This document shows, piece after piece, positions 44,137 through 53,166 of a stretch of 64,000 nucleotides of DNA. A program made the translations under genes and the position numbers. The DNA lies in contig NZ_PTJS01000001.1 of the NCBI RefSeq assembly GCF_002941025.1, forward strand, positions 124,001 to 188,000, given 5' to 3'. Position 1 is the stretch's first letter, and every line of letters begins with the position of its first letter. Source of the DNA: Streptomyces sp. QL37. GTDB taxonomy: Bacteria > Actinomycetota > Actinomycetes > Streptomycetales > Streptomycetaceae. Under the pieces are notes generated by a model. The model searched no databases. It saw only the letters and a list, made by a program, of their open reading frames with translations, and had not been told where the DNA came from.

Positions 44137-44754
44137 ATGACGGACATGCGCGCATTCCGGGACGCGGTCAGCAGCTGGGCGGCCGGCGGCCCCGGCGGAC
44201 CGGCGAGCGGTCTGGCCGCTCGCCTGGGACTGCGGACGGCGGTGCTCCTGGAAGGACCGAGCGACCTCGCGGCAGTCGAGACGCTGGCCGGACGACGTGG
44301 CCGGGACCTCGCGGCCGAAGGGGTGTGCGTCGTGCCGATGGGCGGGGCCATGAGCATCGGCCGCTACGCCGGCCTCCTCGGGCCGCCCGGTCTGGGTCTG
44401 AGCCTGCGCGGACTGTGCGACGAGCGCGAGCAGCGCTTCTACGACCGCGGACTGCGGCGGGCACAGGCGCCGCCCGGGGGCTTCTTCGTGTGCGTGGCGG
44501 ACCTGGAGGACGAGCTCATCCGCGCGCTGGGCACGGCGCGGGTCGAGGAGGTCATCCGGGCAGAGGGCGATCAGCGGGCCTGGCAGACCTTCCTGCGGCA
44601 GCCGGCACAGCACGGCCGGCCCCGGCAGCAGCAGTTGCGGCGTTTCCTGGGCACGAAGAAGGGCCGCAAGATCCGGTACGGCCGTCTCCTGGTGGAGCCG
44701 CTCGGCCCGGGAGAGGTGCCGGCTCCGCTCGACGACCTCGTCAGAAGTCTGTGA
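44137..44754 (+). CDS. Stand-alone TOPRIM (OLD-nuclease-like) domain protein
   Basis: 205 residues with a TOPRIM pattern as in OLD-family nucleases: Glu in 'TAVLLEGPSDLAAVETL', then 'VCVVPMGGAMSIGRYAG', Asp in 'LRGLCDEREQRFYDRG' and acidic 'VCVADLEDELIRALG'. OLD proteins usually carry an N-terminal ATPase, which is absent here. It may be a metal-dependent nuclease or nucleotidyl-transfer protein. ATG 44137; ATG 44146 also possible. Confidence 0.75.
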   Translation: MTDMRAFRDAVSSWAAGGPGGPASGLAARLGLRTAVLLEGPSDLAAVETLAGRRGRDLAAEGVCVVPMGGAMSIGRYAGLLGPPGLGLSLRGLCDEREQRFYDRGLRRAQAPPGGFFVCVADLEDELIRALGTARVEEVIRAEGDQRAWQTFLRQPAQHGRPRQQQLRRFLGTKKGRKIRYGRLLVEPLGPGEVPAPLDDLVRSL

Positions 44755-44767
44755 CCCTTCTCCGCCC

Positions 44768-44801
44768 GCGCCCCGGTACTCGCACGTCGGTACCGGGGCG
44801 C
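44768..44801. terminator. Bidirectional terminator
   Basis: A 12-bp perfect stem (44768-44779 with 44790-44801) and a 10-nt loop lie between the TOPRIM gene and the convergent pentapeptide gene. Confidence 0.85.
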
Positions 44802-44802
44802 C

Positions 44803-45702
44803 TCACGTACGCCGAGGGGCCCGGCGGCCGGCCTGGGGTGAGGGTGCGGTTCCGGAGCTGCTCGCCGACCAGTGGGGAGGCCGGGTCAGGGAGCCGGGCA
44901 GCTTCGTGGCGGCGTTGCCCCGCGCCGCGTTCAGCTGTGCCTGGGTGACGAAGAGCGCGCCCCTGAGGTCGGCGTCGGACAGGTCGGCGTCCCGGAAGTC
45001 GGCTCCGATGAGCTCCGCCCGGCGGAGGTCGGCTCCGCGCAGATCGGCGGCGATGAGGTACGCCCCTCGGAGTTCCGCTCCGCGCAGATCGGCACCCCTG
45101 AGACCGGCTCCGATGAGGTCGGCACCTCTTCGGCTGCGCTTCCCGCGCCCGGGGACCGTGGCGCGTTCCAGTTCTCCGGCGCGCAGCAGCAGGGCCGCGA
45201 CCCTGTCCCGGTGTGCGGACACGTCCAGTTCCGCGAGTTCCTCGGCGGGCAGGTGAGTGAGGCGCTCGGTCGTCCCGAGGGCGTCCCGGAGGTCGGCGTA
45301 CAGGCTCGCGGCCGCGGGCAGGGTCAGGGCCTCGGTGAGATACCAGAGCAGTTCATGAAGCTGCCTCATCACCGGGAAGACCTGGAACATCTGGTGGGCG
45401 GTGTCCTCGGCGGACCGCCAGTCCCGGCCGGCGTAGGTCTCCTGGGACACCTTCTGACCGGCGCCGAAGCAGTCGTACACGGTGCAGCCGGAGAAGCCTT
45501 CGGGGCGCAGCCGGGTGTGGATGCCGCAGCGGAAGTCGTCCGCCAGGTTGGGGCAGGGGGTTCCCGCCTCCTTGTTGATCGCGAAGTCCGCCGATGCGGT
45601 GAGCGTCAGCGCGACGCAGCAGAGCCCGAAGCAGTTCGCGCAGTCCGCGCGCAGGGCGGCGCGTTCGGCGACGGGTGCGGTTGTCGGATCGTCGTCGGGC
45701 AC
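44803..45702 (-). CDS. Cysteine-rich (YkgJ-like) protein with C-terminal pentapeptide repeats
   Basis: 299 residues. The N-terminal 80 residues are Cys-rich ('ADCANCFGLCCVAL', 'AGTPCPNLADDFRCGIH', 'GFSGCTVYDCFGAG'), in the style of zinc/iron-cluster YkgJ domains. The C-terminal part (about 195-250) has about ten A(D/E/N)LXX pentapeptide repeats in a row ('GADLIGAGLRGADLRGAEL' onward), which fold as a right-handed quadrilateral helix. The repeats are visible in the DNA as near-15-bp units at about 44950-45120. Function unknown; pentapeptide proteins can mimic DNA. Confidence 0.8.
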   Translation of the reverse strand: MPDDDPTTAPVAERAALRADCANCFGLCCVALTLTASADFAINKEAGTPCPNLADDFRCGIHTRLRPEGFSGCTVYDCFGAGQKVSQETYAGRDWRSAEDTAHQMFQVFPVMRQLHELLWYLTEALTLPAAASLYADLRDALGTTERLTHLPAEELAELDVSAHRDRVAALLLRAGELERATVPGRGKRSRRGADLIGAGLRGADLRGAELRGAYLIAADLRGADLRRAELIGADFRDADLSDADLRGALFVTQAQLNAARGNAATKLPGSLTRPPHWSASSSGTAPSPQAGRRAPRRT

Positions 45703-45830
45703 GAGCGTGGTTCCTCCGGAGTGCGGTTTCCGTCAAGCTTACGGGCGTACGCGAATCCGGCGGCGCGGCCTCTGTCGGTGCGTGGGCGCACACTTGGCAG
45801 CAGAGCCCGGCACCGGCGAGGGGACAGTGG

Positions 45831-46316
45831 ATGAGCGCGTCGCGGGAACAGGAGAGAGGGTTCGAGCCGGCCACCGGCGACGGCCCCGAGAGCGACGGAA
45901 GCGCGGACGGACGCGCCGGTGAGGTGCGGACGGCCTTCGAGGGCATGCTTCAGATCAGGCGGCTGACCGGTGCGGGGCGGGCGGATCCCGAAGGTGTCCC
46001 GGCCCCCTGGGAACTGCACCGGCCGCTACGGGCCGTGGCGTTGGCGCTGGAGGCCGGCGGCATACCCGCGTCGGCGGTCGGCCCGTCCGGTGAGCGGTCG
46101 GCCGTGGGTTATCGCGTGTGCGAGGGCGAGACGTCCGGCTCGGTGCGCGTCGAGTGGGCCGGCCCGCAGGGAAGTGGCGCGGCCCACGACGAGGAGGAAG
46201 CGCTGGCCCGGTGCGCCACCGTGCTGCGAGGGCTGGGGTGGACGGCTCTGCTGTACCGCGGGCCGCGCAGGCGGCGCTTCCTCGAGGTCGAACCACCTCA
46301 TGCGGCCCGGCCCTGA
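45831..46316 (+). CDS. Hypothetical protein
   Basis: 161 residues, soluble and polar. The first 45 residues are low-complexity and acidic. A compact domain follows with 'PWELHRPLRAVALALEAGG' and a C-terminal 'EEALARCATVLRGLGWTALL'. The single cysteine near 'YRVCEGETSG' is not part of a recognisable motif. I do not recognise the family. ATG 45831; GGGGACAG upstream is a weak ribosome-binding site. Confidence 0.5.
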   Translation: MSASREQERGFEPATGDGPESDGSADGRAGEVRTAFEGMLQIRRLTGAGRADPEGVPAPWELHRPLRAVALALEAGGIPASAVGPSGERSAVGYRVCEGETSGSVRVEWAGPQGSGAAHDEEEALARCATVLRGLGWTALLYRGPRRRRFLEVEPPHAARP

Positions 46317-46401
46317 GCCTCACCGCAATGGGCGGCGGAGCATTGTCAGACCCATGAGAGATGCTTGACGGTCCGACACCTTCTGACCGGGAGATGCTGA
46401 G

Positions 46402-46629
46402 ATGCACGAAGCCGAAATCGCTGCGGCCAAGGCGTACGTCCGTTTACTGGCCGCCACGCGCGCCGCGCTCGCCGACCCGGCCGAGGCCCCTCTGTACATG
46501 CCGCTGCTCGCCTCCCCGATCGAGGAGGCCGACGAGGCCCTGCGAAGCGCGGGTCTCGCGGGGAACGAGGACCGGCTGTTCGCTCTCGTACGGAAGCTCC
46601 AGCCGAGCCTGACGGGTTCCGGTCGCTGA
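46402..46629 (+). CDS. Small hypothetical protein
   Basis: 75 residues, predicted all-helical: 'EIAAAKAYVRLLAATRAALA' and 'EEADEALRSAGLAGNEDRLF'. Likely a soluble helical bundle. The ribosome-binding site GGGAG lies about 8 nt before the ATG, and a strong terminator follows 31 nt after the stop, both supporting a real monocistronic gene. No family recognised. Confidence 0.6.
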   Translation: MHEAEIAAAKAYVRLLAATRAALADPAEAPLYMPLLASPIEEADEALRSAGLAGNEDRLFALVRKLQPSLTGSGR

Positions 46630-46660
46630 CGGTTCCCTGGTCGCGACAGGTGCCCCGCCC

Positions 46661-46694
46661 CGGATGTCCGGCCGAACATGCGGCCGGACATCCG
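46661..46694. terminator. Hairpin terminator after the 75-residue gene
   Basis: CGGATGTCCGGCCG (46661-46674) pairs with CGGCCGGACATCCG (46681-46694): 14 bp, 6-nt loop. It insulates the rha promoter from upstream transcription. Confidence 0.85.
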
Positions 46695-46850
46695 CCGGGG
46701 CGCCGACCGCGGCGGGCCGTCCGCCGCCGACCGCTCCGGACGCCCCCCGCCCTCGTCGCCCAGGCGAGCCACGACGCTCCCCCACGAGCGTCGGGCAGGC
46801 TGCGCCGCGTCGGATCCGGCGGGTCTCCGAGCGCCGCGTCCCCGCCGCGA

Positions 46851-46939
46851 TGAATTGATTCAAACCAAGAAGAAACTGAACTGGCCGCTTGACTAGTGCA
46901 CTGCCCAAACCTAGCGTACGTTCCGGATGAAACGATTCA
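46851..46939 (+). promoter_or_regulatory. rhaI promoter flanked by two matching operators
   Basis: TTGACT (46889-46894), 17 nt, and TAGCGT (46912-46917) form a good HrdB-type promoter. Operator 1, TGAATTGATTCA (46851-46862), and operator 2, TGAAACGATTCA (46928-46939), flank it with centres 77 nt apart. They match TGAAWYGATTCA. The geometry, one upstream and one over the start region, suits repression by looping. The motif resembles LacI-type palindromes. No regulator gene is in the window. Confidence 0.7.
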
Positions 46940-46988
46940 CATCCCCGATCCTGACCGGTCGCCGGATGACTCTGCTTACGAGGTGTTC

Positions 46989-48155
46989 ATGTCTGATGTG
47001 TCGGCCGTCAAGGCAGCTCTGAAGTCTCAGGTCATCGAGACGCCCTCCTGGGGTTACGGCAACTCCGGGACCCGTTTCAAGGTCTTCGCCCAGCCCGGTG
47101 TCCCGCGCGACCCGTTCGAGAAGCTCGCGGACGCGGCACAGGTGAACACCTATACCGGCGTCGCCCCGAAGGTGTCGCTGCACATTCCGTGGGACAGGGT
47201 GGAGGACTACGCCGCGCTGACCCGGTACGCCGAGGGGCTCGGGCTGCGGATCGGCGCGATCAACTCCAATGTCTTCCAGGACGACGACTTCAAGCTGGGC
47301 TCGGTCACCCACCCGGATCCGAAGATCCGCCGTAAGGCCACCGATCACCTGCTCGAATGTGTCGACATCATGGACGCCACGGGATCCCCCGACCTCAAAC
47401 TGTGGTTCTCGGACGGCACCAACTACCCTGGCCAGGACGACATCGCGGGCCGTCAGGACCGTCTGGCCGAAGCGCTCGCCGAGGTGTACGAGCGGCTCGG
47501 TGACGACCAGCGGATGCTGCTGGAGTACAAGCTCTTCGAGCCCGCCTTCTACACCACCGACGTCCCGGACTGGGGCACCTCGTACGCCCACTGCCTCAAG
47601 CTCGGGCCGAAGGCCCAGGTTGTCGTGGACACCGGCCATCACGCACCGGGCACGAACATCGAGTTCATCGTCGCGTTCCTGCTGCGCGAGGGGAAGCTCG
47701 GCGCGTTCGACTTCAACTCCCGCTTCTACGCGGACGACGACCTGATGGCGGGCGCCGCCGACCCGTTCCAGCTGTTCAGGATCATGCACGAGGTCGTCAA
47801 GAACGGTGGCCTCGAGACCGAGACCAACGTCAACTTCATGCTCGACCAGTGCCACAACATCGAGGCCAAGATCCCGGCCGTCATCCGCTCGGTCACCAAT
47901 GTCCAGGAAGCGACCGCGAAGGCGCTGCTGATCGACTCGGAGGCGCTGGCCGAGGCACAGCGTTCCGGTGATGTCCTTGCCTCGAACGGGGTGCTGATGG
48001 ACGCGTTCAACACCGATGTACGGCCGCTGCTCGCCGACGTCCGGGAAGAGCTCGGCCTGGCGCGCGACCCGTTCGCCGCCTACCTCGCCTCCGGCAACCA
48101 GGAGCGCATCGCCGCCGACCGCGTCGGCGGCGAGCAGGCGGGCTGGGGCGCCTGA
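46989..48155 (+). CDS. rhaI: L-rhamnose isomerase
   Basis: 388 residues, a TIM-barrel isomerase converting L-rhamnose to L-rhamnulose. Motifs include 'ETPSWGYGNSGTRFKVFAQP' at the N-terminus, 'LWFSDGTNYPGQDD', 'MLLEYKLFEPAFY' and 'QVVVDTGHHAPGTNIE', with the Glu/Asp/His metal ligands. This is the actinobacterial and Pseudomonas-type enzyme. ATG 46989 with GAGG. First gene of the rha operon, 65 nt before rhaD. Promoter with two operators immediately upstream. Confidence 0.9.
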   Translation: MSDVSAVKAALKSQVIETPSWGYGNSGTRFKVFAQPGVPRDPFEKLADAAQVNTYTGVAPKVSLHIPWDRVEDYAALTRYAEGLGLRIGAINSNVFQDDDFKLGSVTHPDPKIRRKATDHLLECVDIMDATGSPDLKLWFSDGTNYPGQDDIAGRQDRLAEALAEVYERLGDDQRMLLEYKLFEPAFYTTDVPDWGTSYAHCLKLGPKAQVVVDTGHHAPGTNIEFIVAFLLREGKLGAFDFNSRFYADDDLMAGAADPFQLFRIMHEVVKNGGLETETNVNFMLDQCHNIEAKIPAVIRSVTNVQEATAKALLIDSEALAEAQRSGDVLASNGVLMDAFNTDVRPLLADVREELGLARDPFAAYLASGNQERIAADRVGGEQAGWGA

Positions 48156-48220
48156 GCCCCGCTCCCCCGCCCCCGTACGCCCAGCCGCACCCGCCCGACC
48201 CTCTTCCCGAAGGAACCCTC

Positions 48221-50266
48221 ATGACGTCCGCGACGCACGCCGAGGTCGCCGCGCTCCTGGAGCGCGCCCACCGGATCGGATCCGACCCCCGGAACACCAA
48301 CTACGCCGGTGGCAACGCCTCGGCCAAGGCGACGGAGGCCGACCCGGTCACCGGTGGCGAGACCGAACTGCTCTGGGTCAAGGGCTCGGGCGGCGATCTC
48401 GGCACACTGACCGAGGCAGGTCTCGCAGTGCTGCGGCTGGACCGGGTGCGAGCGCTGAAGAAGGTGTACCCGGGGGTTGAGCGCGAGGACGAGATGGTCC
48501 CGGCGTTCGACTACTGCCTGCACGGCAAGGGAGGCGCCGCCCCGTCGATCGACACCGCGATGCACGCCCTGGTCGAGGCGTCGCACGTGGACCATCTGCA
48601 CCCGGACTCCGGCATCGCTCTGGCGTGCGCCGCCGACGGTGAGAAGCTGACCGCCGAGTGCTTCGGCGACAAGGTCGCCTGGGTGGGCTGGCGCCGGCCC
48701 GGCTTCCAGCTGGGTCTCGACATCGCGGCCGTCAAGGAGGCCAATCCGCAGGCGGTCGGCGTCATCCTGGGCGGTCACGGCATCACGGCCTGGGGCGACA
48801 CCTCCGAGGAGTGCGAGCGCAACGCACTCTGGATGATCCGTACCGCCGAGACGTTCCTGGAGGAGCACGGCAGGGCCGAGCCCTTCGGTCCCGTGGTCCC
48901 CGGCCGGGAGGCCCTGGAGGAGGAGGCTCGCCGGGAGCGGGCCGCGGCCCTCGCTCCGGTGATCCGCGGGCTGGCGTCCAAGGACCGGCCCCAGGTCGGG
49001 CACTTCACCGACGCGGCACCCGTGCTGGACTTCCTCTCGCGAGCCGAGCACCCCCGTCTCGCCGCTCTCGGCACGTCCTGCCCGGACCACTTCCTCCGTA
49101 CGAAGGTCAGCCCACTCGTCCTCGATCTGCCCGCCGACGCTCCGCTGGAGGAGGCGGTGGCCCGGCTCGAGGTGCTCCACGGGGAGTACCGGGAGGCGTA
49201 CCGTGCGTACTACGAGCGTCACGCGGCGCCGGATTCGCCGGCGATGCGCGGTGCGGACCCGGCGATCGTGCTGGTGCCCGGTGTCGGCATGTTCTCGTTC
49301 GGCAAGGACAAGCAGACCGCCCGGGTCGCCGGAGAGTTCTACCTCAACGCCATCAATGTGATGCGAGGCGCCGAGGCCGTCTCCACATACGCACCGATCG
49401 AGGAGTCCGAGAAGTTCCGGATCGAGTACTGGGAGCTGGAGGAGGCCAAGCTCCGCCGGATGCCGAAGCCCAAGGCGCTGGCCACGCGGGTCGCGCTCGT
49501 CACCGGAGCCGGGTCGGGCATCGGCAAGGCCATCGCGCACCGCCTCGTCGCGGAGGGCGCGTGTGTCGTCGTCGCGGATCTGAACTCCGTGAACGCGGCG
49601 GCTGTCGCCGAGGAGCTCGGCGGTCCGGACAAGGCCGTCGCGGTGACCGTGGATGTCACGTCCGAGGAGCAGATCGCCGACGCCTTCAAGGCCGCCGCAC
49701 TGGCCTTCGGTGGTGTCGACCTGGTCGTGAACAACGCGGGGATCTCCATCTCCAAGCCCCTGCTGGAGACCACGGCCCGGGACTGGGACCTGCAGCACGA
49801 CATCATGGCGCGCGGCTCGTTCCTGGTGTCCCGCGAGGCGGCCAGGGTGATGCGGGCCCAGGACCTCGGCGGCGACATCATCTACATCGCGTCCAAGAAC
49901 GCCGTGTTCGCGGGCCCGAACAACATCGCGTACTCGGCCACCAAGGCCGACCAGGCACACCAGGTACGCCTGCTGGCGGCCGAGCTCGGCGAGCACGGCA
50001 TCCGGGTCAACGGGGTCAACCCCGACGGAGTGGTGCGGGGTTCAGGAATCTTCGCGGCCGGCTGGGGGGCCCAGCGCGCGGCGACCTACGGCATCGAGGA
50101 GGAGAAGCTGGGTGAGTTCTACGCCCAGCGCACGATCCTCAAGCGCGAGGTGCTCCCGGAGCACGTGGCCAACGCCGTCTTCGCCCTGACCGGTGGGGAC
50201 CTGACCCACACCACCGGCCTCCACATCCCGGTCGACGCCGGTGTGGCGGCGGCCTTCCTGCGCTGA
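48221..50266 (+). CDS. rhaD: Bifunctional rhamnulose-1-phosphate aldolase/lactaldehyde dehydrogenase
   Basis: 681 residues with two domains. A class II aldolase (about 1-400) has metal-binding histidines in 'HVDHLHPDSGIALA' and 'GGHGITAW'. An SDR dehydrogenase (about 420-680) has the NAD-binding 'ALVTGAGSGIGKAIAHRL', the catalytic Ser region 'IIYIASKNAVFAGPNNIAYS' and Tyr-x3-Lys ('YSATKAD'). It cleaves rhamnulose-1-phosphate to DHAP and lactaldehyde and can oxidise the lactaldehyde. ATG 48221, AAGGAA upstream. Fused RhaD/RhaE type, common in actinobacteria. Confidence 0.9.
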   Translation: MTSATHAEVAALLERAHRIGSDPRNTNYAGGNASAKATEADPVTGGETELLWVKGSGGDLGTLTEAGLAVLRLDRVRALKKVYPGVEREDEMVPAFDYCLHGKGGAAPSIDTAMHALVEASHVDHLHPDSGIALACAADGEKLTAECFGDKVAWVGWRRPGFQLGLDIAAVKEANPQAVGVILGGHGITAWGDTSEECERNALWMIRTAETFLEEHGRAEPFGPVVPGREALEEEARRERAAALAPVIRGLASKDRPQVGHFTDAAPVLDFLSRAEHPRLAALGTSCPDHFLRTKVSPLVLDLPADAPLEEAVARLEVLHGEYREAYRAYYERHAAPDSPAMRGADPAIVLVPGVGMFSFGKDKQTARVAGEFYLNAINVMRGAEAVSTYAPIEESEKFRIEYWELEEAKLRRMPKPKALATRVALVTGAGSGIGKAIAHRLVAEGACVVVADLNSVNAAAVAEELGGPDKAVAVTVDVTSEEQIADAFKAAALAFGGVDLVVNNAGISISKPLLETTARDWDLQHDIMARGSFLVSREAARVMRAQDLGGDIIYIASKNAVFAGPNNIAYSATKADQAHQVRLLAAELGEHGIRVNGVNPDGVVRGSGIFAAGWGAQRAATYGIEEEKLGEFYAQRTILKREVLPEHVANAVFALTGGDLTHTTGLHIPVDAGVAAAFLR

Positions 50267-50281
50267 CCATGTGCCACCCTG

Positions 50282-50321
50282 CCGCGCCCCGGATGCTGTT
50301 CCGTACACACCCGGGGCGCGG
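50282..50321 (+). other. Intercistronic hairpin between rhaD and rhaB
   Basis: CCGCGCCCCGG (50282-50292) pairs with CCGGGGCGCGG (50311-50321), 11 bp with an 18-nt loop, between the rhaD stop and the rhaB start. It may stabilise mRNA or cause partial termination, tuning kinase levels. Confidence 0.5.
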
Positions 50322-50348
50322 CTCCGCCCGGATCGGATGAGATTTTCC

Positions 50349-51830
50349 ATGTCTGCGACTTCACGGCACGACCCGGTGTTCGCCGCGGTGGACCTGGGCG
50401 CCACCAGCGGCCGGGTGATCACCGGCAGGGTGGGCCCCGACGAGCTGGAGCTGACCGAGGCACACCGCTTCGCCAACACGCCGGTCCGGCTCCCCGACGG
50501 GCTCCACTGGGACGTACTCGCCCTGTACCAGGGCATGCTGGACGGACTGCGCGCGGCTGCGCGAAGCGGCCCCGTGGCCTCGGTGGGCGTGGACACCTGG
50601 GCCGTGGACTACGGTCTCCTGGACTCGGACGGGTCACTTCTCGGCCTCCCGTTCCACTACCGCGACGCGCGCAACGCGAAGGCCGCCGAGGAGGTCATGG
50701 CGCGTTTCGACGCGCAGGAGATGTACGCCGTCGGCGGGCTGCAGCATCTGCCGTTCAACACGGTCTTCCAGCTGGCCGCCCACCGCTCGACCGCCCAGTG
50801 GCCGACGGCCCGGACGCTGCTGCTGATGCCCGACCTCCTGGTGTACTGGCTGACCGGGTCGGTGGGTGCGGAAGTGACCAACGCGTCGACGACCGCTCTG
50901 TTCGACGCGCGGACCGGCGGCTGGTCCGACGAGCTGATCGATCGGCTGGGGCTGGAGCGTTCGCTGTTCCCCGCCCTGCGCGAGCCGGGCGAACGGGCGG
51001 GAACCCTGCTACCGCACGTAGCCGGTTTCACCGGGCTGCCGGACGACACACCGGTGACGACCGTCGCCTCGCACGACACGGCGTCAGCTGTGGCCGCCGT
51101 CCCCGCCACCGAACCGGGGTTCGCGTATGTGTCCTGCGGCACCTGGTCGTTGGCCGGTCTCGAACTGGACGCACCGGTGCTGACCGAGGAGTCCAGGGCC
51201 GCGAACTTCACCAACGAACGCGGTGTGGACGGCACCGTGCGCTATCTCCGCAACATCATGGGGATGTGGCTGCTGGAGGAGTGCCGACGGACGTGGGAAC
51301 TCGAAGGTGTGCCGACGGGCCTCGCGGCTCTCCTCGCCGATGCCGCGCGCGCCCGGCCGTTCGCCGCCGTGATCGACCCGGACGATCCGGTGTTCCTGGC
51401 TCCGGGTGACATGCCGTCGCGGATCGACGCGGCTCTCACCCGGACCGGACAGGAGACACCGGACAGCCCGGGCGGTTATGTGCGGTGTGTGCTGGAGAGT
51501 CTGGCGCTGGCCCATCGCAGGACACTGCGCGAGGCAGCGGAGCTGGCGGGCCGCGAGCTGACACGGATCCATCTGGTGGGCGGCGGTTCCCGCAACGAGC
51601 TGCTGTGCCAGTGGACCGCCGACGCGACCGGCCTGCCGGTCACCGCGGGTCCCGCCGAGGCCACCGCGCTCGGCAATGTGCTGCTCCAGGCCCGGGCCCA
51701 CGGGCTGGTGGGCGGGCTGACGGACATGCGCAGGCTGGTCGCACGCACGCAGGAACTGCGTCATTACACCCCTCAGGGGGACCCGGGAGCCTGGGACCGC
51801 GCGGCGGACCGGCTGGCGGTACGCGTATGA
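50349..51830 (+). CDS. rhaB: Rhamnulokinase
   Basis: 493 residues of the FGGY carbohydrate kinase family. The ATP-binding 'VFAAVDLGATSGRVITGRVG' is at the N-terminus, with 'SVGVDTWAVDYGLLD' and 'LIHLVGGGSRNELLCQWTAD'-like motifs at the C-terminus (phosphate-2 region 'HLVGGGSRNE'). It phosphorylates L-rhamnulose at C1. ATG 50349; an in-frame ATG at 50337 is four codons earlier. Last gene of the rha operon; the terminator follows directly after the stop. Confidence 0.9.
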   Translation: MSATSRHDPVFAAVDLGATSGRVITGRVGPDELELTEAHRFANTPVRLPDGLHWDVLALYQGMLDGLRAAARSGPVASVGVDTWAVDYGLLDSDGSLLGLPFHYRDARNAKAAEEVMARFDAQEMYAVGGLQHLPFNTVFQLAAHRSTAQWPTARTLLLMPDLLVYWLTGSVGAEVTNASTTALFDARTGGWSDELIDRLGLERSLFPALREPGERAGTLLPHVAGFTGLPDDTPVTTVASHDTASAVAAVPATEPGFAYVSCGTWSLAGLELDAPVLTEESRAANFTNERGVDGTVRYLRNIMGMWLLEECRRTWELEGVPTGLAALLADAARARPFAAVIDPDDPVFLAPGDMPSRIDAALTRTGQETPDSPGGYVRCVLESLALAHRRTLREAAELAGRELTRIHLVGGGSRNELLCQWTADATGLPVTAGPAEATALGNVLLQARAHGLVGGLTDMRRLVARTQELRHYTPQGDPGAWDRAADRLAVRV

Positions 51831-51832
51831 GC

Positions 51833-51880
51833 GGATCCCCTGGTCTCCGCCGACGGGCGACGGCGGAAACCAGGGGATCC
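51833..51880 (+). terminator. rha operon terminator
   Basis: GGATCCCCTGGT (51833-51844) pairs with ACCAGGGGATCC (51869-51880), extended by CCGCCG/CGGCGG after a single C-A mismatch. It begins 2 nt after the rhaB stop. Confidence 0.85.
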
Positions 51881-51929
51881 GGTGCAGGGCGGCCGGTGCA
51901 GGGGCGGCCGGTGATCCGCGCCCAGCCGG

Positions 51930-52988
51930 TCAGGTCGAGGCCAGTCCCAGCTCCTGGTCGCCGAGCGGTTCGAAGTGGCGGGCGACCTCGGCAGCGGTCA
52001 CGTCTCGGAGCTCGGCGGGGCTCCATCGTGGGGCGCGGTCCTTGTCGATGATCCGGGCGCGTACGCCCTCCACCAGGTCATGCCCGGTGAAGGCCCTGCA
52101 GGAGACACGGAACTCCTGGTCGAGGGCGGTTTCGAGGCTGCCGAGCCGCCCGGCCCGCCGCACTGCGGCGAGAGTGACCTTGAGCGCGGTGGGTGAGACG
52201 GTGAGGAGTGCGTCCGCGGTCTCCTTCGCGGCAGCCAGTCCGCTGTCGGCCAGCCGGTCGATGATCTCCTCGACGGTTTCGGCTGCGTAGCAGTCGTCGA
52301 TCCACGCGCGGTGAGCGGCCAGCTCACCCTCCGGCGGGTCCGTCGCGTACCGCAGCACCGTCTCCGTCACCTCGGCGGGTGTCGTGCTCCCGGCGAGGGC
52401 GGTGGCGAGGTCGGCGAGGTGGTGGGACGGGACGAAGTGGTCGGCCAGCCCGCACAGAATGGCATCGGCGGCGTCGACCGCCCGGCCGGTGAGTGCGAGG
52501 TGGGTGCCGAGCTCGCCCGGTGCGCCGGCCAGCAGGTGTGTGCCCCCGACGTCGGGGACGAAGCCGATCATGGTCTCGGGCATCGCGACGCGTGAACGCT
52601 CGGTGACGACCCGCACATCGCCATGGGCCGATACGCCCACCCCTCCGCCCATCACGATGCCGTCCATGAGCGCCACGTACGGCTTGGGGAACCTGGCGAT
52701 CCGGGCGTTGAGGCGGTACTCGTCACGCCAGAAGTCCACGGACGCGCGTCGCCCCGCGCGGGCGTCCTCGTAGATCGACCGGATGTCGCCGCCGGCGCAG
52801 AGGCCCCTCCCGCCGGCTCCGCGGATGACGACGGCGGTGACCGCGTCGTCGTCCGCCGCCAGGACCAACGCCTCGTCGACGGCGCGCACCATGGTGTGGG
52901 TGAGCGCGTTCAGTGCCCGGGGACGGTTGAGGGTGATGTACAGGACGTGGCCCTCGGTGTGCAGCAGGACGGGCTCGTCGACGTTCAT
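51930..52988 (-). CDS. 3-hydroxyisobutyryl-CoA hydrolase (enoyl-CoA hydratase family)
   Basis: 352 residues of the crotonase superfamily. The oxyanion-hole segments are 'GRGLCAGGDIRSIYEDARAG' and 'IVMGGGVGVSAHGDVRVVTE'. The catalytic pair in 'MPETMIGFVPDVGGTHLLAG' (Glu and Asp) is the pattern of 3-hydroxyisobutyryl-CoA hydrolase of valine degradation rather than simple hydratases. ATG 52988. It is convergent with rhaB. No other valine genes are adjacent. Confidence 0.85.
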   Translation of the reverse strand: MNVDEPVLLHTEGHVLYITLNRPRALNALTHTMVRAVDEALVLAADDDAVTAVVIRGAGGRGLCAGGDIRSIYEDARAGRRASVDFWRDEYRLNARIARFPKPYVALMDGIVMGGGVGVSAHGDVRVVTERSRVAMPETMIGFVPDVGGTHLLAGAPGELGTHLALTGRAVDAADAILCGLADHFVPSHHLADLATALAGSTTPAEVTETVLRYATDPPEGELAAHRAWIDDCYAAETVEEIIDRLADSGLAAAKETADALLTVSPTALKVTLAAVRRAGRLGSLETALDQEFRVSCRAFTGHDLVEGVRARIIDKDRAPRWSPAELRDVTAAEVARHFEPLGDQELGLAST

Positions 52989-53166
52989 GTGTGCGCTCCG
53001 GTCAGCCGTGGACGATCTCTGCGTGCCATTCTGCGACGCCTGGCGCGGGGTCCCGGCGCCGGGTCTCCCGTGAGACCGCTGTGGCACTCCGCCATCGCGG
53101 GCTCGACAATTGAGATCTACGGGCCGCGACGTCCAGCAGCCCCGCCGGACGACCTCCGGAGCAGGC

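Noticed and set aside
44930..45130. CRISPR-like array
   Set aside because: The periodicity is about 15 bp and encodes pentapeptide repeats; there are no unique spacers.
48080..49996. 638-codon minus frame opposite rhaD
   Set aside because: Shadow of the two-domain rhaD, whose catalytic motifs are clear on the + strand.
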